Shown here one piece after another: positions 26,201 through 40,383 of a DNA stretch of 64,000 bases (positions are counted from its first letter, which is position 1; every line of letters starts with the position of its first letter). The notes under the pieces are model-generated. The model was not told the DNA's origin, searched no databases, and was given only the letters and a program-made list of their open reading frames with translations. The stretch is from Lumbricus terrestris (taxonomy: Eukaryota > Annelida > Clitellata > Crassiclitellata > Lumbricidae), in NCBI GenBank assembly GCA_949752735.1, contig OX457036.1, positions 19,664,246-19,728,245 on the forward strand, written 5' to 3'. A program made the position numbers and the translations under genes.

Positions 26201-29200
26201 CCCCTGTGCAACCAATTGTAAAATATCAGCATCATTTCTTAAGCACTGTTTTATTTTATTTTGTTAACTTTGTTTCGATGATGTTTCATCTAATCTATTT
26301 TGTTGCTTTGTTGCTTTGGTTGCCAAATAAATTGATTTGATTTGATTGATTTGATTTTCAGTGGCAACATGTGTAATGTGAACGTAGAAAATGTGCAGCA
26401 ATTAAAACTAGACAAAAGGCAAAAACAATTGTAAAGATACATTCATAAATGATGGAGTTATAATTTATTTAGTAATTAGACCATAGTCGATATCGGCGGA
26501 GAAATTAGGGGAAACACGCGAAATATCAGCTTGGTTACGCTCGTCATATCTTGTTCAGTTTTTCTCAAAAAGACATGATTTTAACAGCATTCTTCAGCAT
26601 TTTATCTCCTCTTCCAATATATTTTTCAACAGTTACGGGTGAAACCGGATAATCTAGCTATAATTTGCCAGAATAGCTCGCCTGTCGCTAAATTCCATCC
26701 CACTTTTGCGCTAGACAACACGTGCCGAAAGCCATCCGTGACCTCGTGTCAAAGTTGTCATTTCCTCTGTCCAAATGCTTTTTATTTTCGTTACCAGAAA
26801 TAGCAGATGAATTTTAATTGTCAGATTTATCAAAACTATCGTCATTTTAATCTAATTCTTCACGGAAACGGCGTGTTTATTCTCGAATCTATTCGACCGC
26901 ACGGGCTGCCATTTTGTCACTGGACCAATGTGTGTTGATTCAAATGTCCGTTTTCATTGGTCAAATGACGCGTTTAGGTTCCCTTTCTAAATATATCTTC
27001 CACATATATCTATGCTTATTTATATTACCTTGGACTAAATGACGCAAGGTTTCAAAAATATAATGCTTTTGATAGGTCTGTAAACGTCATTGTAATAGCA
27101 TGCGGCTACTACACTTTACTGCATGCTGGTCGTCACCCCCCTAGTACACTTTAGTGCACGGTGGTCGTTTAAGGGTTAAGGAACTCATCAAGTGTGTGCT
27201 CCAACACAGACAATAGAAAATATAAGACCAAATTCAAATGCACAGATTCTCAACTACTTGAGATTTAAAACCAAATAAAAAGTATCAGCTCATGATCACA
27301 GACTGCACGAAAGCCTGTTCTACAAGGAGGAGGGGAAAATCGAACCTAATAATAATAACCAAATTGTATTGTATTAAGACATTTATAAAGCGCACGAGGC
27401 AAAAAAATTTGAAATCGAGTAGATGGGGACAGCGTATTCCAAAGACAGGAACACCATGCCTAACTTTAGCACAGAACCGCTTCATTAGACTAGTTAATTA
27501 AACTGTCGATATTGGTTTTTTCCATCCTGCAGAGCAGCTGCTTCTGGTAAAAAAAAAATATGTAAAACAAACGTCTATACACACAAAAATACTAGTACAG
27601 AGTGTTTTGGAGTGAAGTATTATTATATATGAAGAAAATCACAACAGATATAAATTTAAAAGGTTCACCTTCCTTTGAGCGTAACAATCTATGTCACAAA
27701 TGGCTGCCTGGTTGATCGTTCGCTTCACTAGTTGAAAGGTAGGAGTTAATTATATGTGTGTGTGTGTGCACACGCACAAGATCCTTGATCAGTCCACTCA
27801 CAGACAATATTTAGCTTAGCAGCATTGCTCAATAAAATGCAGTGAACAGACAGTGGCTGTGTAATAACATCAACAAAATGCAAATATATTTATTGAATTT
27901 CATATACTAACGTTTTGCTTCTGAACAAGCAGACTGACAGTCGTCAAGTCGTGGCCGACATCTTCAGTGATGATCTGCGATTCGATCTCGTTAATCCAAC
28001 CATCAATGTCGTCACAGCTCTGTTCGTAGAGGACATGTTTGTTCGAGTCAAAGAGCCTCTGGCCCTTGTTTTCTGTCAGCGATTCTAACTGCTCCCACAA
28101 CTTGGCCAGCTCATCCAGTTCAGGCTGCACTTCCTGAGAATATCATAAAATCAAAACGACTTGTATAAGCAGGGCATTTTTAAGTAGCACAAGATGAAAT
28201 GCCCACACCTCCCACATGTATAAGCAGTGTATACAAATAGTACAAAAAAGAAAGAGAAATGTCAGAAAACAATATGCAAGTTTAAAAATTAACTTTACCT
28301 AAAATCTGAGAGCAAATGAACAGCATGACAGACCAACAGAGCACTGGAGCAAAACAAGGATCTAGTATGCACACCAAGTTTGTATAGTGAGCCAATGATG
28401 AAGATTTTCATATGAATTTTATCAGATAAAATGCTTATGAAAAATAAGAAAACAAAAAAGAATATCCTAGCCATGTACAGCTTCTACGTTGACAACATTT
28501 AATTCTTTCCTAATCCGTCAACAACAAAACCCAAAGCAGCTCAAGGTCAACGTGTTAATTTAAACTACCTAAATCGCTTATAGCTTGTGGTGGATAGACA
28601 GCTGCCCTACCGTAGCTAGATCCGGCTTCTCCTGAATAATTTTGTTGCCCTTTTCACTGATGTCTTCCAGTCGATTCTTGTTCGACTTGATCTCAGACTC
28701 AAACGCCTGGTGACGCATGTATTTGCTGTGGATGTTCTTCGCATCTCTGTACGTCTCGTCCTGAGCTGCAAGCACCTTCTCACCGAGCCAGTCGCGCAAC
28801 TGAACAAGAATTCATCCAAAAATTGAAATATAGTTAACACAGACATCAACACATATACCACAAAATTAGCTTATTTTATTTTATATCGATAAAGGGCAAA
28901 ATAAAAGTAATAGGACTTAAGAAATACAGCTTACCCCTGCCCACAGGAGTTTTTTAGGGAAAATTTCCAGATTATGTTCCTTGCAGAAAAGTTTGAGAAT
29001 ATTTTGTGAAACTGTTCCTTGACAGTCTCATGCATGTTCTGGAGTTCTGCTGTATTAATCACTGACTTGCCTGGCTTCGAATAGCTTTCTTGCGCATTCT
29101 GGGGTATCACACGCAATCATTAATAATTAAAAATCATAATATAGACAATTTATATGGTGTCTCACATACAACTAACAGCAGGGCAGGCTTAAGAAAATAA

Positions 29201-32200
29201 GTTTTGCATCAAGTCCAGCTAAAGAAGGTTACCTAACCAAAATTGTATAATGATAAATTGATAAAGTACTTAAAGCAATTCTAAAGTAGTGCATTTTAAC
29301 TGCAAGCACTCACTTCATCACAATCCTGATGAAACTGGAGTAGTGCGAGTTGGTCCCGAAGTCTCTCGAGCTGTTCATAGGCACGCTGCCTGTTGCCATC
29401 TCGTCTGTTAAAACAAAGAAAACCAATGCATTTATTCAAAACTAACGCAATGTCTATATATATATATATATATACCACACTCCATCAAAGCTAAGAGTGC
29501 CACTTCAATTTTTAAATAAACAATGTATAGGCCTGTTCAAACATAGGCAGATCTTATAAAGAAGAACTTCTCAAATATCTATATAAAAATTTGCAAATGA
29601 TTAATCTCAATTTTTTTTATCTAGATAATGACTATTGTTTTAAAAGACAACTGAAAACAGAGCACAAAAAGACATTCTCACCTTTCCCTGGCACTGTCCA
29701 CCTTCTGCTGTATTTTGTCAGAGTTATAGTTGTTGTTCTTGACGAGGGTTTGTCCAAGATTGAGGACTCCGTTAATCTTCTCATCATTGGCATCCAATGT
29801 TGTGATGAATGCCTCATGCTCCTTGATAACATTCTCTGCTTGTTCAATGGTATGCTATAACACAATATGAAATCATCTAAGATTAACCAGTCGATAAAAG
29901 TCCTCACAATCAACAGCTTCAAACAGAACTACATTAAGCAGTAACCACTTACAAAGTACTTAGCAGAAAGCATGGATCACTGGATCAGCATTCTTGTTGC
30001 CTCCCTATCACCAGGGTTGCACTGCTAATGATTCAACACCAAACATGTCATACAAAATCAGCCATCTTCATTTGTAAACTAGTTCCCGCAAATCATCTAA
30101 CTAGAGTATTTTATTACTTAGTTCGATATACTGTACAACAGGGGTCTCAAACACGCGGCCCGCGGGCCGCATGCGGCCCGCGAACCCGATTAATGCGGCC
30201 CGCGAACAGCTTCCTGGTTTTTGATTTAAAAAAAAATTAGAAATCGGTTTTAAAACATTTTGCAGTTTTTTACGATTTGAACCAAAGTTTAAACTGCTTT
30301 CTACTCCTTTTGATTGGAAATTGGGTCCACACCAGCAGATATAGGCTAGGAATAATAATTATTATATACAGATGAAATTAGTGGACCTTCAGTGCGATGC
30401 AACGCCGAGCGGCCGAAGCAGAAGAATGCACAGCAAAGTTTGTATGCCTGTGTCGCAAAATATAGTATCCCCGGAATAATCGTAGGCCTATCTCCCCAGA
30501 TGATGAGAAGTTAAAAAATGTCACTTCCGCGTGGGCTTATTTTTGCAAGTTGACTTCCATTTGCTTGGTTTTTGAACAATGTCACTAACGTATGTTTATT
30601 CCTATAATTTTGGTGACTTTTGTTTAGAGGACTTAGAACATTTAGAACACTTAAGAACACTCAGAGTCTCCAGGCCCAACTAAATTCGAGTTGAATTAAA
30701 CCTACTCTGTACAGTGTACATTGCTTACGATACTTTAAAAATTTATAGTCATTTTAAATTTTGATTACCGCATAATTTCTTCAATTATAGCGCCCACGCA
30801 TTTTTCGATAACTACTATAGAATGGCTTTTCAATTTTTGTTTGTAGTACCATTACAGTTAGGCTACACTTAAAATATAATATTATGTGAATTTTACATTG
30901 CTATGTCATCATTACAGTATTGTATGCTGCAATGACACATAGCTAATTCCAGTTTCACGTGCACGATTAGCCTATATTTTTATGTTGCGGCCCGCGAGTC
31001 ATTAAAAATTTCCAATGCGGCCCACATGCTGACTTGAGTTTGAGACCTCTGCTGTACAACATAAGCCTTGTTTTCAGACTCATCTTTCAGATCATTTAGC
31101 CAGTATAAAGAAAACGGTTGATCAATATAAATCGACAAATGCTCACAGGAGTTTTTTCCTTGGAGAGGAATTTATCCTGTTGGCTCAGCAACACTTCCGC
31201 TTGTCGAACATCTCGCATAAATTCCTAAAATCACAATAGTTCATCGTCACTACCCACAATACATCATCAAAGCCATAATAAACTTCACTGCAAATATTTT
31301 CATTGTATTATTATTAGCACCAATAACACAATAACGTGCACCAAATTTTAAAAAAACTCTCATCATTTCTTTTAATTCTGTGACACTGTACCTGATTCTG
31401 GTGTGCAGATCAGAGATGTCTTTTTTACAATAAATGAATAATAACTTCTTGTTTTGTAATCTACCATTATCACCTATATGATGATTCTCACCATGCCTCC
31501 AACTTTCTTTATCATGCTACGACTGCATTATGATTATACCACTAGAATAACTTGCAACAGTCTTGCGCTACAGTATTCGCCTGATTGCCTTTAAATGCCA
31601 CAATATCGCCATACATTACCCGAAAGAATGAAACCAAACAAATTCAAGTACGCATTCACTTAACAAACATAAGACTGGCTCATAGCCAATATAAGAACCG
31701 ACCACATAGTGGCCATCATTCAACAGTTAATCATTAAATCACTAAACCAATTATCCAATGACAATGAAAAGAATTGTCATTGTTTTGCTACATAATGACA
31801 TTTCTAGACAATTACATTCAGGTTGAGACTCTGCTGGAAGATATTCTGCTTCTGTTTCCACATCTTCTGCAAGTCGATCCAATCGTCATTGAGTGCCTTC
31901 AGTCTCTGCAGTCATTAAAACAAAGAAAACAATGCCTTCAGTCTCTGCATTCATTAAAACAAAGAAAACAATGCCTTCAGTCTCTGCAGTCATTAAAACA
32001 AAGAAAACAATGCCTTCAGTCTCTGCAGTCATTAAAACAAAGAAAACAATGCCTTCAGTCTCTGCAGTCATTAAAACAAAGAAAACAATGCATTCAGTCT
32101 CTGCATTCATTAAAACAAAGAAAACAGTGCCTTCAGTCTCTGCATTCATTAAAACAAAGAAAACAATGCCTTCAGTCTCTGCATTCATTAAAACAAAGAA

Positions 32201-35200
32201 AACAATGCCTTCAGTCTCTGCAGTCATTAAAACAAAGAAAACAATGCCTTCAGTCTCTGCATTCATTAAAACAAAGAAAACAATGCCTTCAGTCTCTGCA
32301 TTCATTAAAACAAAGAAAACAGTGCCTTCAGTCTCTGCAGTCATTAAAACAAAGAAAACAATGCCTTCAGTCTCTGCAGTCATTAAAACAAAGAAAACAG
32401 TGCCTTCAGTCTCTGCATTCATTAAAACAAAGAAAACAATGCCTTCAGTCTCTGCATTCATTAAAACAAAGAAAACAATGCCTTCAGTCTCTGCAGTCAT
32501 TAAAACAAAGAAAACAATGCCTTCAGTCTCTGCAGTCATTAAAACAAAGAAAACAATGCCTTCAGTCTCTGCAGTCATTAAAACAAAGAAAACAATGCCT
32601 TCAGTCTCTGCAGTCATTAAAACAAAGAAAACAATGCCTTCAGTCTCTGCAGTCATTAAAACAAAGAAAACAGTGCCTTCAGTCTCTGCAGTCATTAAAA
32701 CAAAGAAAACAATGCCTTCAGTATCTGCAGTCATTTCACAGCAACAACAAACAAAAAATAACAATCAGTTATCACTTAAAGAACACAAATGCATGTATAA
32801 CACATATAACACATTTTGAAAAATTTATTTACTACAATAATTGCTTCATCTCCTCTGCTAGCCCTTCTCGCAATTATAACAAACATATTCGTCTTATGTC
32901 CAATCATGAGCACCAATTAACATTATTTAGTGTTATTCATTGTGACACAGCATGCATGGATTTTTACGTCTGTTATCTAGAGTAAGTCGACTATGAAGTC
33001 CATTGTAAGGCAATTAAAATGTGGTATATTAAATGAGTCAGGATAACTACCTAACTAATAACTCTGAAATTGGTTGCATTCTGCCAGTGCCACTCCTAAG
33101 CCTGGATAAAGGAGGAGGGCGTCGCTAATGATCTTTGTTATTACACAATGACGTTGAACTGCAACTACTACTACTTACCTACCTACTTACATACATACAT
33201 TACATACATACATACATACATACATATAACATGAAAATACAAACAGACAAATCCCTTAAACGAATAAGTGTGTGACTAGATTTTCATGTGACGTACCTCT
33301 CTTAGGAACATGTGCTGAACGTCCTCCTGACCCTGCACAAGGTTGTCACCATACTCCTTCATCTTGGCGTACTCTGGCGCATAGTGGTCGATCTCTTCCT
33401 TGATCTGCTGGTGCTGCAGCAATGTCTTCTGCGCTTCGACAAGGTCTTCCGGAATGTCCTCTGACGCGATGGCTGTCTGCGTGCGTGCCAACCACTGCTG
33501 GAAATGGTCGAGGTTCTGGAGGAAGGTCTGCAGGTCGCTAACTGTTCCCAAACGTTCATCACGAACCTTCAACTGCAAATTAAAACATTTCACCCTCCGC
33601 ATTGTTACTCAGTTTCGTTTTGTTATTAATCGGCCAATTTACAGTTCATGTAAAACCAAGCAAGTAGTCAGGGCATATCAATCATGTGTCAAACATAAGT
33701 TGTGTAGTAAATTAAACTAAAGGTCCCGTGAACTAAAGTGAAATCTACAGGAGGTGCTCATTTCCTTCTTGCCAATTTAAACTTCTGCAAACCATGTAGG
33801 CTCTCAAAGAAGCCACGGCATATCAGTTGAATCAAACAAGAGACGTGTCATCAAATGAATTTCAACTGTCATTTGGTGATCACAATAGAATAATAAGGAT
33901 AAATAAATAAATACATGGTCCCTTTGCCTAGCCAGACATGGTTATCATGCAGATGCAACTGCTTTAGTTCTGGAGTAGTCAAGTAAACAATGAGAAAGTA
34001 ATTACATACCATTGTCTTCAGTTCCTGCCACAATTCCGTCAGCTGAGTGATCTTCTCTCGAATGACCTCTGCTTCTTCTGGTTTCTCTTCCTGAAGACGC
34101 CCAGCCTCCGTCTGCAGAGAATCCAACTGAAAAGAAAATCATCGAACACGTGTACATCACCGCACATTATAACAATTACATGCACATGTGTACATCACTG
34201 CACATTATAACAATTACATGCACACGTGTACATCACTGCACATTATAACAATTACATGCAAACATGTACATCACCGTGCATTATAACAATTACATGCACA
34301 CATGTACATCACCGCACATTATAACAATTACATGCACACGTGTACATCACTGCACATTATAACAATTACATGCACACTGTCGCACAGACATATTGGTAAC
34401 TTTAAGCTGGACTCAAAAATTACAAGTATTAGAACCAACAACCTGGTACATCCACATACAAGTTGGAGAAATACAGTATGGCATATTCTTTTATCTTAAA
34501 AAGTACAACAGATATTAATTATGCGTCATTGACAACAACACATCATTTTTGAGATGGGGTAGCACGCGCCTCAAATAGCCTCTGCTACCCAATTGCCCAC
34601 CACGCCACCTACACGTGGTCCCCCTGTTGGAAGCCGAGTGCGTGGTGGACGACCGAATAATCGCCGGTATATGCGATGCCCCATGGGCGAAGAAGCTGAA
34701 GGACGGACGATAGAAGACATCGACGCTAGGAGATGGTGTCTCCAGGAAAAAAAACACAGAGAGGAAGGCAACGGGAAACCACCTCTCTACAACTCCCAAG
34801 TAAAACGTATCAATGGAACTTAAGGACATGGCACAACAGCGTGAAAGATGGAGACATGGACGTTTGGACCTGCCACTGGGCAGAGAACCTAAGAAGACAA
34901 CAACACAGAAAGTGAAATCCTATATTCTTTCCCTTTCAAGAGTAATATACTAAAGTTTTATAATTTTTATTTTAATGTTATAAATAATAATATGCAAAAT
35001 ATTCTTTAAAAGCACAGATCATTATTTTTTAAGTACAGTTCTGTAGCAATCTTTTAATTTTATTAGGATGGTGTTAGCTCATATAATTAACTGGCAATTG
35101 ATGCCAGCAACAAGCTGCACAAGCGCATCAATCAAGGGTACCTTAGCCTGTATGGCAGCCAAATCCCTCTCGAGTCCACTGAGACGGCGCTGGAGAGTGA

Positions 35201-38200
35201 TGACACCACCAAGGTCGTTGCCGAGCTCATCAGTAGACTCGATCAATTTCCCTTTGTCTCGAATCCAAGTCTGAAAGTAAAATGTTCAAAAATGACACAA
35301 CATTTCTAATCACACGTTGCTCTACCGCTGAAAGCCTACCATCTTAATTTCTCCTAACAGACGCTGGTGTGCTTAGGATATACACAAACTGTTTGGTGTA
35401 TATTTACTTTTTATCTGCTATTTCTAGATATTACTTAGAACTAAGATTGCTTATTTTAATTTTTATAAAACGTAAGATTTCCTCACACAACTCAGAATCC
35501 ATCAATAGGCTCAAAATCCTAAACCGTATCTGCCCGCAATATTACAATCAGCAACCTAACAGCAAACAAACAGACCTCTAATGTCAAACAAAAGAAATGC
35601 CCAACAAACACAAACATGACATCATGCAAAAATAATATTATTAAAGGCCAGATCTGTCTAGGTTCTTAAAAGACCAACTACAGATAACATGAAATTGAGC
35701 CAGACAAAAATTTAATGCAATTCTCATTTAAGACACTTCAGGATCAGATTCGCATTTTGGTGAGGCCTCATGTGCACCCCCAATTTATTTAGCAATAATA
35801 ATTCACAGGGTACAGGTCGTATTGATGCATAATTACCATTGTTTCTTGACAATCAATCTGCCACTGATTAAGATCATGTGCCAACATCAAGTTAGTTCTC
35901 TTGTCATCTGCAACACCTTGAAGTTGTGACCACCTGTTCAGAGCAACACATTTGCATCTTGCTTTAATCACAGTTACTTATTAACTAAACATCATAGATC
36001 AATGCTCAATATTTATATATAATATTTGACATTATAAGCCTTAAATTCACCCTGCAGTCTGATTTAAAATGACTATATTGTGCATAAAATCTTTACAACA
36101 ATCACTAGTGACCAATTGTACCCTCTTAAATTCATTCCTGCAGCCTGCGATATTTGAGTATGTGTCTTCCTGGGGGCGCCAAGGTCATATACATTCTATG
36201 TTGCTGTCCCAAGTTACAGAACTGATAACCAATCTTTCTCCAATGTTTGAAAACTTAGTAATTACTGGCATTTTGCATTGGGATTCAAACATCAGGGTAT
36301 CTATCTGCTCACCTCCTGGTAACTGACTAAATTTTTTGCGAAAGTAGTAATATATGAAAAGACTTGGATCGTGATTGTTCTATATGCTCTAGTCAGTTGC
36401 CATTCACAGTAACTCACAATGTCTTTTGCACATCTCAGAAACTAAGCAATATACTAGGGTTTGCTTGTGCAACAGCTACTGCCAAATAAAAACACTAAAA
36501 ATTGAATGAATAAATAATATATTTTAAAAAAACTACACAATTAACAACAGAAATCTACTTTCATATGCAAAATGTGGCTTTTCTATAGCAGTGCACTAAA
36601 GCAAAAATGACCAACTGATTTCAATGTTCAAATGTCAGTAAAACTAAAAGGCTTACTTTTCACCGAGTTCTTTCTGGCGCTCAATGACTCTGTCTGAGTC
36701 TGGGTGATCATTGTTGAGCAGCTGACGTGACAACTGTCCGACAGTTGTCACTTTATCGGCGTTGGCTTTAAGTTCGTTGTCGAAAGTGTCGAACCTTGCC
36801 TTCAGGATCTCAACTTCCTCCTCATCTTCTGTTGCCACCATTGTATGCAACAGCTTTTCCTTCATAAAAAGGAAATAACTAAATATTAAATACTGCAAAA
36901 AAATGAATAGGCTAGACATCTGAGAGAGTGTGAAAGACATAATTAGTAATTTAACAATAGCCAGAAACTGTAATGATATCCAGGACCTTCAACAATGCTT
37001 AGCATCTCTAATAACTTTCAAAATCTATGAAAAAAATGAAAATATTCAGAATCCTCTGCAACAGAACTAGAACTCAGGAAAACACTCTTATAATCCTTGA
37101 AAATGAATCTTTAAAAGCAACAAACAGATACCTGATATTAATCAAAATTTAGAATCATTTCTAAAACTTAGAATCCTTGAAAATATTCGAAAACTAAGTT
37201 ACATCATTTGGAACCTTTGACAACACTTACAATATGCAACGTGATTATCAATCTTTACAATAAGCAGAAGTCTGAAAACAATCAGAATCAAAGACAAAGC
37301 TCAGACTCCACAACAACATTCAGACTCTTTGAATCATCTTGAAAATGCTCACAACTACTTTAGAAGGCAATACAACTGTACTTTTTCTGTTATCCACTGC
37401 TCCACTCCATCTGCCTCGTTGAAGAGCGTGTAGAGAGCAAGAGCGTCTTGCAATCGCTGTCTACGCAGTTCTGCCATCTCCTTCAGCTGTCCATACTTGC
37501 GATCGACAATAGCCAAGCGCTCTGTCACTTCTGAGGAATCGCGATCCTACACAAATACACGCATACATACATACATACATACATACATACATGTGCACAA
37601 CGCCCAACCTCACTAACAAGCTGCACAACTTAGTTTTGATACATGTTTGATAAGAAACATGAGTAAGTACATGCTTGCGAACAGCTATAATCCTTTGCAG
37701 TAACATGTCATGTCCAGCAATTAAAGAGACTTTTTAAAAGGGTGCCAATGAAGAGTCATTTACTGAAGTTTAAAAAAGGACCAAAAAGGACCAGGAACTC
37801 AACTTCATTCTATGCGAGTACTTGACTATCTGAACGCTTAATGCAGCAATCGCCTAAATAATCATTAAGACTGAGCTTGGATCTGTGCCCACGCGGTCTG
37901 GGAGCAACCCATTGGGCACGCAAAAATGTTAAGAAATGTCACAAGTTATGTAAGACTTTTAAGAAACTTGCACACATGTAAGAAACACAGAGGGATTTTA
38001 CGAGTAAATTAAAATCGCACAGAATTTGACACTTGACCATTTGCTGCAAGTCATGTAGAAAGATGTCCTGTTGCTGGAACATTTGCTATGCAGCATTTAA
38101 TCCATCAACAGCATTTTAAGTAATCACACGACAAACAACAATGAAGTAAAAACACATCAATGTTTAACCAGATACCTGTTCGCCCAGCTCTGATGCTTGT

Positions 38201-40346
38201 TCATGTAGCTGCTCAATAACATCCCCGTAGTTCTTCACTTCATCCATTAGGTTCTGAAAGAATAAAGCAACAACGGTAATCATAAACCTACCCTAGAACT
38301 AGAATTCTATTTGACACATAGAAAGATTCCAACACATTTTTGCAGGAGAGTATGGTAGCAACAATGCACAAATCACAGGTAACTCAGTTAACACAATTTA
38401 ATAAGAGCCTCAGACTCTGATTGCAGATTCCCTTCTTGCCATTTAATCAATGGGCTACTCGGACCACTTGCTAGCCATCCCACAGCTGACTCGGATATGA
38501 TATTAGCTCACAGCATTGTGGTCCTACAGTAAGGAATCTATTCACCTTAGCTAAAAAGTATAGTCCTACAGATAAGACTCAAGATGGCACCGTAGTGTGT
38601 TATGAACTACAGCTCTTAGCAATATATATATATAATATATATACAAATCTTATATAAAGACAACTATAGCACCTAATGCACAAGGATTCAGTCAATGGTC
38701 AATTGAAGTAAACCATATGGTTAAAATCAATCTCTAGGAGAAGCCTGGTCAAAACCCAATCGAGTACGATGAGTTGCCTGGTCAAAATTCAACAGCAGAG
38801 CACATACCAACTAACAACCATTCATAGAAGCCATTTTAAACAGTCAACTTGCTACACATTATGGAATGCATCATAGGGGAAGACCGAAGAAACGATGGAG
38901 GGACATGATCAAGGAGGACTGTCAGGAGATGGGGCTGTCGATGCAGGAGGCTGTACATCGGGTGGAGAATAGAGGGAAATGGAGAGCTTCCATAGATGAG
39001 TGGCTTCTGCGTGCTGGAGCATCGCCAAGGCCATACATAAGTCAATGGAATGCATATCTCACCTTGTGCTTCTTGACAAGAGACTGAACGCTTGCTTCAT
39101 CGTGACCCACGTCTTCACTTGACACAACACGGAACGTGTCCGTAATCCAAGTCTCAACATCTTCCGCATCAGCAAAGAACTGTCATCCATAAATCACCGC
39201 AAGTTAAATTTTTACAACAGTTATGTAATGCATAACTAATAAAATGATTTAAAGTTAGATCTGATTCAAAAGATATTACGCAAGCATGCCTGGCGTCTCT
39301 GAACAGATAGTAGGCACTGATGAATATGTCATTGCCTTGTGATTAGTTTTTACGGAGTGCTTTAGAAAGCTCCAGATTGCACCTACACTCACTTGAAACT
39401 TCAAAGCTAGGCAAACAGTCCATGGTCAACAAATTTTCGTTAATATACTTCAATGTAGATCTATAAGATGGATCGGGCACACACTCAGAGGAGACTCGAT
39501 GCTACGAACAGTCATCATAGAGGGAAAAATGGATGGAAAAAGAACGAGAGGCAGACCAAGACTAAGACTGTTAGACTGGATGATGAAAGATGGCTTTCAG
39601 AAGCTGAAAATGAAAGCGCAGAACAGAGAAGAATGGAGACGTCAAACATTCGAACCTGCATAAGGGCAGAGAACGGAAAAGAAGTATATCTTCAAAATTT
39701 CTCCGTACCACACCCCTTGAAGGAGTGCTACATCAAGCTTGAATGAATGAATCAATGAAAACACAAGTTGTGTCGAAATTAATTAGAAGCATTTTGGTCA
39801 ATGTCAGAGTGACGAACCTGGTAGAAGTTGAGTGAATCTTGAAGTCTTTGTCTCCTGTAGTTGGCCAAACCCATCAGACCCTTCCACTGTTCATCGATGT
39901 CACTGATACGGCTGTTGATCTGTTCGCTGCCAAAGTTTCCGGCGCCGATGAGATCACGGCCGACCTGAAGAACGTCCTCAAGATGAGCGCGACGTGAGTT
40001 CAGCTCATCCTCAATCGCCTGAAAAGAAAGACAGACCCTGTGCAAAACTATGCCATCACCAGACTATCTCTTCTATTCTTGCAGCTGGATTCCCAACGAA
40101 AGTTCGTTTAGAAAGTAAATTAGAGTTTGATATCGTGCAGTAGCAAAACTAAGAGGTATGACTTTCAATCGAAATTTGTTAAACAAACTTAAAGACATCA
40201 CTAGAAAGCTTCAAACCTCAGTCAAAAGCTCTAAAAATTTGGCCAACAAATTTTTCCATTACCTTTCACATAAAGGTGCTTTCATGACAATTCCAGTTGC
40301 TTATCTGATGGAATGTCTGGCTTGTTTATTAACAAAATACACTCTT

Positions 40347-40383
<37 letters not shown>

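Noticed and set aside
31894..32735. CRISPR-like regular array
   Set aside because: Units are contiguous with no unique spacers, and the genome is clearly animal. It is a minisatellite.
31774..32985. 403-codon plus-strand open frame made of 13-residue repeats (and 292- and 308-codon frames overlapping it)
   Set aside because: The 39-bp unit is a multiple of three and happens to lack stops in several frames on both strands. No start context, splice signals or family resemblance; the array is explained by amplification of the exon 22 acceptor on the other strand.
34515..34829. 104-codon minus-strand open frame
   Set aside because: Composition and overlap with a decayed repeat-like segment argue for chance; no family match.
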